From the NCBI GenBank assembly GCA_021823425.1, contig JAKANX010000057.1, positions 1 through 6,650 of the forward strand: a stretch of DNA of 6,650 nucleotides, read 5' to 3'. Within the stretch, counting starts at the first letter, position 1. Every line of letters begins with the position of its first letter. The notes beneath the pieces were generated by a model that saw nothing but the letters and a program-made list of their open reading frames with translations, was not told the DNA's origin and ran no database searches. The position numbers and the translations under genes are program-made. This DNA comes from Microcaldota archaeon (GTDB lineage Archaea; Micrarchaeota; Micrarchaeia; Anstonellales; Bilamarchaeaceae). Below, in pieces: positions 1 to 4,894 of the stretch.

Positions 1-2208
1 GTCCTTGAGCAGGGAAAGGTAGCACAGATTGTAATCGTACTGGCTGTTCAGACTCTTGTTCGCAAAGCCCACCGGGTCCGCGCCCGCGGCGCAGATGCTC
101 GCAATTGAGGCGGCGTCGGCGCCCTTGAGCTTGAGCTGGTCGCAGAGCGAGGCGAACTTCTTGCCCACCGTGGCGGGATCGTCCTGGAAGCGCGTTGAAA
201 GCCCGGACTGGAGAAGGGGCAGGGGCAGGTTGGACGTGAATATCGTGACGTTCTGCCCGGTTGAGTCCGTTGCGGTCGCGGCGCCCTGGTATGCGAACTG
301 CATGAGGGCGAGTACCACTCCCGCAGTGAGCAGGCCGTCGAACGCCTTCTTCTTCACGTCGCCCAGCTTGTATGCAGAAGCAGCTGCGATTATCAGGGTT
401 TCAAGCTCGCCGAGCACGAAGCCCACGCCAACTGCGACAGCGAAGCCAAGGTAGATGATGTACTTTGCCTTGATGAGCCCGATGAGGCCTATGGGGAATA
501 TGAGCGCTACGAATAACCAGACCGGGCTGTCCTCCTTCCTGTTCACGAGCCTGTATGCGCTCCACGCGGAGGCGACCATGGAAAGGAAGAGAAGGAACAT
601 GAGCATGCTGTTGCTCTTTTCCGTGTAGTCTAGCGAGATGCCGAATACCGCGTTCAGCGCGGCCGCGAACAGCATGAACGCGAGGTTCGCGAGCATGGAC
701 GGGATTGCGGCGAGCAGCCCAAGGAGGAAGTACGCGAGGTAGAGAATCCAGTTGATTACCGTTCCTATCACGGGAATGCTGCGGATTACCGCGAAAGGCG
801 CGAGGCCCTCGCCCTGTATTTGGAAATCAGGGAGCATCTGGAGGTTGAGGAAATTGAACACTTCGCCGGAAAAGCCGAGCTGCGAGTCGAAAACGTTCCC
901 GCTGGTCCCCTGTTCCGCGATTGTCCGGTCAAGGGGCTTGTCGAACTGCGCGAGCTGGAGCCCGCTTAGCGCGACGTCCTTCACGATGCCGCCCACCGGA
1001 GTGACGAGCAGCACTATGAGGCCTGCGAACGCGAGGCCGCCGAGCACGTAGAACTCCATCTCGCGGTCGAATTTCCTGCTTTGGAGCGCGTAGAGCGCGG
1101 CAACCGCGAATACCACCCCTATTGATGCGAGCATGTACGTGAAGGGAAGGCCCTGGAAGGCGAACTTGAGGATGCCCGCCAAGACAGGAAATACGAGGAA
1201 TACTGCGTTCATCTTCACGAACGCGAGCATGTCCTTGCGCAGCAGGTACATGCTGAGCGCCTCCATGGCGGTGAAGAGCGCGAAGATTTCAAGCGCGACC
1301 ACTTCGGAGGAGCTTCCGAGCGCGGTCGCGAAATAGCCGAGCCCGGCGAGCGCCATGTACCTGAGGTCCTGCTTGCGCTGCGCCCAGAGAAGGAAGCAGA
1401 TGAAGAGGGCGAGCCCGAAGAAAGCGTAGGGCTGGACTTCCGCCTCTCCCGCAGTCAGTTTTAATATGAATATGGGTATGAAGGACGCGATTGCAGAAGC
1501 CACGAGCGCGTATTCCTCCCTGTACCACGCGCGCAGCCCCAGGTAGATGAAGAAGCCCGCGAAAGCGGCCGCGAACGGCGGGTAGATGTTCGCGACGAGG
1601 TCTAGAATATTATTGTCGTAATTGGACGTGCCGCCGTTGTAGAGCGCATACCATGTCGCTTCCGCGTACGCCTTTATTGGAACGCCCCTGTGCGTGGAAA
1701 CCGCGTCAGGCACCCAAGCCGTTAAGTCAGTCGGCGGGTTGGAACCCAGGGTAATTATCTGCTGGGGGATGTACGCGTAGAAATACGGGTCCAGCTCCTG
1801 AAAAACAGGGCTGAGCGTCTGTATGCGCACCGCGAAGTTGATGAGGAAAAGGAGTATCACGAATGCGGGGACCACGAATTTCGCAGGGGATTTCTGCATG
1901 TCCGCAAAGAGCGCCGGAAGCTTGATGTCCTCGTACGCCTTGGACCATGCAAGGAGCCCGATTCCTATTGCGTAAAGTATTGCGGTGTTGGCCAACGCGA
2001 GCGTATATGAAAATGGGATTCCGGCTACCATGAATTCCAGGAACGGGAGCGTGCCCTGCAGAATCCAGCCGAGCGCGAAGCCCGCTATTATCTTCTCGAG
2101 CAGGCCGAACTCGGCCTTGCGCATCGCGCCCATGAAAATGAGCGCGCCCGGCACGAAGGCCGAGAAAAGTATGACTGCAAGGGCGTACGAAAGGGAGAAC
2201 ACTATCAT
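1..2208 (-). CDS. aglB: Oligosaccharyltransferase STT3/AglB (partial, C-terminus beyond window)
   Basis: The frame stays open from ATG at 2208 to the window edge (736 codons seen, no stop). The product is a very hydrophobic multi-spanning protein. Catalytic landmarks of the STT3/AglB/PglB family are visible: ELDPYFY at residues 138-144, matching the E-F-D-P-W/Y motif of the first external loop (catalytic Asp140), and TIAE at 429-432, the TIXE motif of loop 5. The family transfers a lipid-linked glycan to Asn in N-X-S/T sequons on the outer membrane face. The second acidic motif is atypical, E255-A-E257 instead of D-X-D. Three or so extra hydrophobic segments (about 2-25, 35-60, 66-88) precede the usual first helix (111-128). 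From about 645 a soluble external domain begins, with cysteines 689, 706 and 729 and sequons NVT (653) and NKS (717). The WWDYG motif would lie outside the window. An in-frame TAA lies eight codons upstream of the ATG; GTG at 2217 is an alternative start. No clear Shine-Dalgarno is seen. Confidence 0.85.
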   Translation of the reverse strand, partial: MIVFSLSYALAVILFSAFVPGALIFMGAMRKAEFGLLEKIIAGFALGWILQGTLPFLEFMVAGIPFSYTLALANTAILYAIGIGLLAWSKAYEDIKLPALFADMQKSPAKFVVPAFVILLFLINFAVRIQTLSPVFQELDPYFYAYIPQQIITLGSNPPTDLTAWVPDAVSTHRGVPIKAYAEATWYALYNGGTSNYDNNILDLVANIYPPFAAAFAGFFIYLGLRAWYREEYALVASAIASFIPIFILKLTAGEAEVQPYAFFGLALFICFLLWAQRKQDLRYMALAGLGYFATALGSSSEVVALEIFALFTAMEALSMYLLRKDMLAFVKMNAVFLVFPVLAGILKFAFQGLPFTYMLASIGVVFAVAALYALQSRKFDREMEFYVLGGLAFAGLIVLLVTPVGGIVKDVALSGLQLAQFDKPLDRTIAEQGTSGNVFDSQLGFSGEVFNFLNLQMLPDFQIQGEGLAPFAVIRSIPVIGTVINWILYLAYFLLGLLAAIPSMLANLAFMLFAAALNAVFGISLDYTEKSNSMLMFLLFLSMVASAWSAYRLVNRKEDSPVWLFVALIFPIGLIGLIKAKYIIYLGFAVAVGVGFVLGELETLIIAAASAYKLGDVKKKAFDGLLTAGVVLALMQFAYQGAATATDSTGQNVTIFTSNLPLPLLQSGLSTRFQDDPATVGKKFASLCDQLKLKGADAASIASICAAGADPVGFANKSLNSQYDYNLCYLSLLKD

Positions 2209-2257
2209 GCAAAACACCGTTTCATAGAATTATGGCTGCTTTTATTATCTGCTCCGA

Positions 2258-2273
2258 AGATTATAATATCTTT
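2258..2273 (-). promoter_or_regulatory. Probable archaeal TATA/BRE promoter for aglB
   Basis: On the minus strand an AT-rich block reading AAAGATATTATAAT lies in otherwise GC-rich DNA, about 50 bases before the aglB ATG. It resembles an archaeal BRE plus TATA box and would start transcription near 2238, leaving a leader of roughly 30 bases. A second AT-rich run at 2241-2250 could serve instead and give an almost leaderless mRNA. The call rests on composition and placement only. Confidence 0.45.
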
Positions 2274-2280
2274 CCTGAAC

Positions 2281-2304
2281 GCGCCCGGGGGCGCTTTTGC
2301 GCCC
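2281..2304 (-). repeat. Three-armed GC-rich inverted repeat after ftsZ
   Basis: Three 6-base arms lie in a row: GCGCCC (2281-2286), GGGCGC (2289-2294) and GCGCCC (2299-2304). The middle arm can pair with either neighbour, across a 2-base or a 4-base loop, so two mutually exclusive hairpins are possible. On the ftsZ transcript the AAAA-loop hairpin begins two bases after the stop codon. No U-run follows on either strand, so it is not a classical intrinsic terminator. It could be a 3'-end stabilising or processing structure, or part of transcription termination before aglB. The repeat is seen directly; any function is inferred. Confidence 0.5.
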
Positions 2305-2306
2305 TC

Positions 2307-3389
2307 TCAGAGGTTGGCCATGTCTTCCTCGGTGAGGTGGACTATGCCGCCCTGCTCCTCCTTCTGGAAAATCATGGGCGACTTCACCCCCACCACTATA
2401 GTGGTCACGCGCACCGCGCCGCGCAGCTCGGGGTTTATCCTCGCGCCCACCTTGACGTTCGCGTCCTCCGCGAAGCTCGAGGTAACGCCCTCGCCTATCT
2501 TTATCGCCTCGCCCAGCGTGAGGTCCGCGCCGCCCTCAAGGTGCACGAGCGCGCCCTTTGCGCCCTCGTAATCCACATCCAGCAACGGGTGCTCCATCGT
2601 GCTCTTTATAGCGTTGGTGACCTTGTCGTGGCCGTTGCCCTCCCCTAGGGAGATGAACGCGACGCCGCCGTTCTGCATCACCGCCTTGACGTCCGCGAAG
2701 TCTATGTTGATGAGGCTCGGGAACATTATCGTGTCCGCAATCCCTGTGACTGCGCGCGTTGTTATGGAGTCCGCAAGCTCGAACGCCTGGTTAATTGGCA
2801 GGTTGGGCGCGTACGCGAGCAGGCGGTTGTTGTCTATTACTACTACGGTGTCCGCGACTGCTGTGAGCTCCCTTATGCCCCTCTGGGCGGTCTTGAGCCG
2901 TATGCGCTCTATGTTGAAAGGGTAGGTGACCATCGCGACCACTATCGCGCCCTGCTCCTTTGCCACGCGGGCTATCACGGGCATCGCGCCTGTTCCGGTT
3001 CCTCCGCCCATTCCCGCGACTATGAACACGAGCTCGTTCTCGCCTATCTCGTTCTTGAGCATTTCAAAATCCGCTTCGGCGCACTTCTTGGAAATCTCTG
3101 GGTTTCCGCCTGCGCCCAGCCCCCTCGTTATGTTCTTGCCTATGAGTATTTTCTTATGCGCGTCCGTCACCCGGAGGTGCTTGGCGTCCGTGTTTATCGC
3201 GATTGCGGTCGCGCTCTTGAGCCCGGCCTTCATCATGCGGTTCACGCAGTTGCAGCCCGCCCCGCCCACGCCTATCACGGCGATGCGGATTCCCTGGTTC
3301 TCCTCGGGCACGGGCTTGATGTCTTCCGAAAGCGTGTGCTGGGGGGCTTGGGAATCGGACTTCGCGGCTTTTATTATGTCGTCGAACAC
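2307..3389 (-). CDS. ftsZ: Cell division GTPase FtsZ (archaeal type)
   Basis: This is the tubulin-like GTPase that polymerises into the cytokinetic ring at midcell. In the 360-residue product the N-terminal GTPase domain carries GVGGAGCN (40-47), GLGAGGNPE (90-98) and the tubulin signature GGGTGTG (128-134). The T7 synergy loop NIDFADV (228-234), with Asp230 and Asp233, completes the active site of the next subunit, so the protein should be an active polymerising GTPase. A C-terminal tubulin-like domain ends near 335, followed by a short acidic tail finishing LTEEDMANL. The N-terminus carries about 33 polar residues before the fold. The frame opens at GTG 3398, directly after a TAG. I prefer the second GTG at 3389 because a perfect AGGTGG (3400-3395) sits five bases before it and would overlap the first GTG. 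The same motif precedes the divergent neighbour. The gene ends 98 bp before aglB on the same strand and diverges from the VKOR-like gene. Confidence 0.97.
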   Translation of the reverse strand: MFDDIIKAAKSDSQAPQHTLSEDIKPVPEENQGIRIAVIGVGGAGCNCVNRMMKAGLKSATAIAINTDAKHLRVTDAHKKILIGKNITRGLGAGGNPEISKKCAEADFEMLKNEIGENELVFIVAGMGGGTGTGAMPVIARVAKEQGAIVVAMVTYPFNIERIRLKTAQRGIRELTAVADTVVVIDNNRLLAYAPNLPINQAFELADSITTRAVTGIADTIMFPSLINIDFADVKAVMQNGGVAFISLGEGNGHDKVTNAIKSTMEHPLLDVDYEGAKGALVHLEGGADLTLGEAIKIGEGVTSSFAEDANVKVGARINPELRGAVRVTTIVVGVKSPMIFQKEEQGGIVHLTEEDMANL

Positions 3390-3394
3390 GGGAA

Positions 3395-3400
3395 CCACCT
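3395..3400 (-). promoter_or_regulatory. Shine-Dalgarno AGGTGG for ftsZ
   Basis: The minus strand reads AGGTGG, five bases before GTG at 3389. The upstream GTG at 3398 lies inside this motif and has no Shine-Dalgarno of its own, so the site decides the start. It matches the AGGTGG before the gene at 3535. Confidence 0.7.
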
Positions 3401-3494
3401 ATGATTTTTCTGGGCATTCCGTCTCGTTTCCGCTTCATGCACTCTAGATGTGCGGAACGTTTTCTGCGGGCTGTGCTGCCTTTCTGCGAGAATG

Positions 3495-3502
3495 TTTTTA
3501 AA
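3495..3502 (+). promoter_or_regulatory. TATA-like box for the VKOR-like gene
   Basis: TTTTTAAA stands out against GC-rich flanks. With the usual archaeal spacing of about 25 bases it would place the transcript start near 3524, at the edge of the ribosome binding site. That gives a very short leader and argues against an upstream ATG at 3511. The box is almost symmetric and could also act toward ftsZ. Confidence 0.5.
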
Positions 3503-3523
3503 GCGAGCAGATGAACAGACTAC

Positions 3524-3530
3524 GAGGTGG
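3524..3530 (+). promoter_or_regulatory. Shine-Dalgarno GAGGTGG for the VKOR-like gene
   Basis: GAGGTGG lies four bases before ATG at 3535, an ideal spacing. It selects 3535 over the in-frame ATG at 3511, which has no such site. Confidence 0.75.
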
Positions 3531-3534
3531 AAAC

Positions 3535-3750
3535 ATGGAGAAAAACGGTTACCTGAAAATCATCCTGGCGTTCTCGGTTTTCGGGATGCTCTTCTCGGGC
3601 TACCTGACTTACGGGGAGCTGACAAAGACGTGCCAGTTCGGGTGCAGCGCGGCCGGAACGATATTCGGGCTGCCGCCGTGCATATACGGGCTTGCGATGT
3701 ACACCATAATAACGATTCTGGCGGCGCTCGCTTACTGGGAGAAACGGTAG
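3535..3750 (+). CDS. Small two-helix membrane protein resembling a half VKOR domain
   Basis: The 71-residue product has a Lys-flanked first membrane helix (about 7-27), a short loop, and a second helix (about 50-67) ending WEKR. The positive-inside rule puts both ends in the cytoplasm and the loop outside. The loop holds Cys33 and Cys37 (TCQFGCS), and GLPPCIYG places Cys49 at the start of helix 2. The order SGYLTY, cysteine pair, then G-[LI]-P followed by G-L-x-x-Y resembles the first half of vitamin K epoxide reductase family proteins, which relay electrons through membrane quinone to form disulfides in exported proteins. The CXXC of the second half is absent, so by itself it is not a complete VKOR. 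It might dimerise, pair with a separate partner, or do something else. The start at 3535 is set by GAGGTGG four bases upstream; an in-frame ATG at 3511 adds eight residues but lacks this site. The gene diverges from ftsZ and abuts the next gene tail to tail. Confidence 0.75.
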   Translation: MEKNGYLKIILAFSVFGMLFSGYLTYGELTKTCQFGCSAAGTIFGLPPCIYGLAMYTIITILAALAYWEKR

Positions 3751-4893
3751 TCAGTTCATCGCGGCCGTGCGCTTCCTGCGCGCCTGCGCGAACCAGCGTT
3801 CTATTATTTCGTCCCGTTCCCCGGTTCCGAACATCCTGAGCTCGGGCTTCCGGATTTCCGATGTCGAATCGAAGAACGCTGCGAAGTAGGGCGGCTCCGC
3901 CCGCCCTGCCAAGTCGCCATTCATTTCAAACTTAGGCGCGAACGTGCGCAGTATCATCTCGGCGTGCAGGGGGTCGTCCGTGAGCATGTAATATGACATG
4001 CACAGGGCAAGGGCCCCGTGCTCGAGGCTTCCGATGGGAAGCGAATCGGAGCCGTTGAGGGCCTCAAGCCTCAACCCCAGCCTTCCCCGGTTTCCGCCCA
4101 TTGAAAGGAAGTTGCCGGACGAATTGGCGGTGCGGAGGAGGGACGTGAACTGGGCGTATTCGCCCATTAAGAACGGCTCTATGGCCGAGAGCGCCTCGTC
4201 CTGCATTTCCAGCGCCGTCCCCAGGCGCGACAGGTGTGCCATTTTTTCAAGCTTGAAGTAGTTCGCGAGCTGCCTTGCGGCGCCGAAGAACGCGAGGTGG
4301 TCCGTAGTCCTGTAGCCTTCGAGGAACGTGAGTTGGAGCGCGCGCAGGCCGTACATCGCGGTGAGCGCGTCCTTGTCCTGCTCCTTCTCCATTCCGCGAA
4401 AGATGCGCTCCAGATCCTGTGCGAGCGCGGCCTCGTTGATGGGGAGCGCGAGTTCGCCCTCCACCTTGCGGTCCAGGGAGTCCATCGCGCGCCCGGCCAG
4501 CGAGCTTATTGCGGGCAGGCGAGCCTCATTCTCGTACGCGTTCCAGATTGCGCCCTTGAGCGGCGCCGCGGATTCCTTGCGCAGGTTGCCCGTTTCCACG
4601 AGCGCGTCCATGAAGGAGCACGAGAGTATGAGGTCGCACATCGCCGCGTCTGCGCGCCTGCCGCGCGGGGCCGGCCCGCTTCCGCGCGAATACACCCTCC
4701 GCTCCTCGCGGTCCAGGAACCCGGAGAACTCCCTCTTCTGGAGCTCGTGCATCTCGTTTATTCCGTGCTTCTCGAAATGCTTGGATACCGAGGCAAGGGA
4801 GAACGCGTAGCGCCTCGCGGCGTAATTTCCCCGCGCGTTGAGGTACATCCCGTGGTTTGCAAGCCTCGTCCACCGTCCTGCTTCGGCTTCCAT
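3751..4893 (-). CDS. Uncharacterised soluble helical protein, coupled to hybrid kinase
   Basis: I do not recognise this 380-residue protein. It has no signal peptide, no convincing membrane helix and no known catalytic motif. It is rich in Ala, Leu, Glu and Arg and looks almost entirely alpha-helical, with amphipathic stretches (for example about 18-68, 150-250 and 290-318) that could be helical-repeat (TPR-like) scaffolding; that is an impression, not a match. A Gly/Asn-rich break lies at about 256-270, a basic patch at 69-80, and a basic C-terminus (ARRKRTAAMN). Cysteines are only at 86, 92 and 298. The ATG at 4893 follows the kinase stop by one base (TGAAATG), so translation is probably coupled and the protein is likely a partner, regulator or output of that kinase. 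A purine-rich stretch containing GGCGG lies a few bases upstream. Codon use matches its neighbours. The stop at 3751 directly abuts the stop of the convergent small gene. Confidence 0.85.
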   Translation of the reverse strand: MEAEAGRWTRLANHGMYLNARGNYAARRYAFSLASVSKHFEKHGINEMHELQKREFSGFLDREERRVYSRGSGPAPRGRRADAAMCDLILSCSFMDALVETGNLRKESAAPLKGAIWNAYENEARLPAISSLAGRAMDSLDRKVEGELALPINEAALAQDLERIFRGMEKEQDKDALTAMYGLRALQLTFLEGYRTTDHLAFFGAARQLANYFKLEKMAHLSRLGTALEMQDEALSAIEPFLMGEYAQFTSLLRTANSSGNFLSMGGNRGRLGLRLEALNGSDSLPIGSLEHGALALCMSYYMLTDDPLHAEMILRTFAPKFEMNGDLAGRAEPPYFAAFFDSTSEIRKPELRMFGTGERDEIIERWFAQARRKRTAAMN

Positions 4894-4894
4894 T

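Larger units (their letters stand above)
3390..3534. other. Divergent intergenic region between ftsZ and the VKOR-like gene
   Basis: This 145-bp spacer feeds two divergent genes. It holds an AGGTGG site at each end and one TATA-like run, TTTTTAAA, at 3495-3502. I find no second convincing TATA box nearer to ftsZ. The ftsZ mRNA may therefore start from the same AT-rich element read in reverse (TTTAAAAA), with a leader of about 80 bases, or from a promoter I cannot recognise. No RNA gene is visible here. Confidence 0.5.

Noticed and set aside
1727..2212. Minus-strand open frame of 161 codons starting four bases before aglB
   Set aside because: It overlaps the aglB N-terminus in another frame and encodes an Arg/His-rich sequence, while the aglB frame gives clear membrane helices and the DPYFY motif.
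2392..2405. Perfect 14-bp palindrome ACCACTATAGTGGT inside ftsZ
   Set aside because: It encodes the T-T-I-V-V stretch of a core strand near the end of FtsZ. With protein sequence and codon bias constraining it, chance is the simpler explanation than an operator site.
3154..3438. Minus-strand open frame of 94 codons overlapping the ftsZ 5' end
   Set aside because: Its downstream part is an out-of-frame reading of the ftsZ GTP-binding region, and its start has no Shine-Dalgarno.
3439..3453. Weak dyad GCAC-N7-GTGC in the divergent promoter region
   Set aside because: Only four paired bases each side with a mismatched centre; too short to support an operator or hairpin call.
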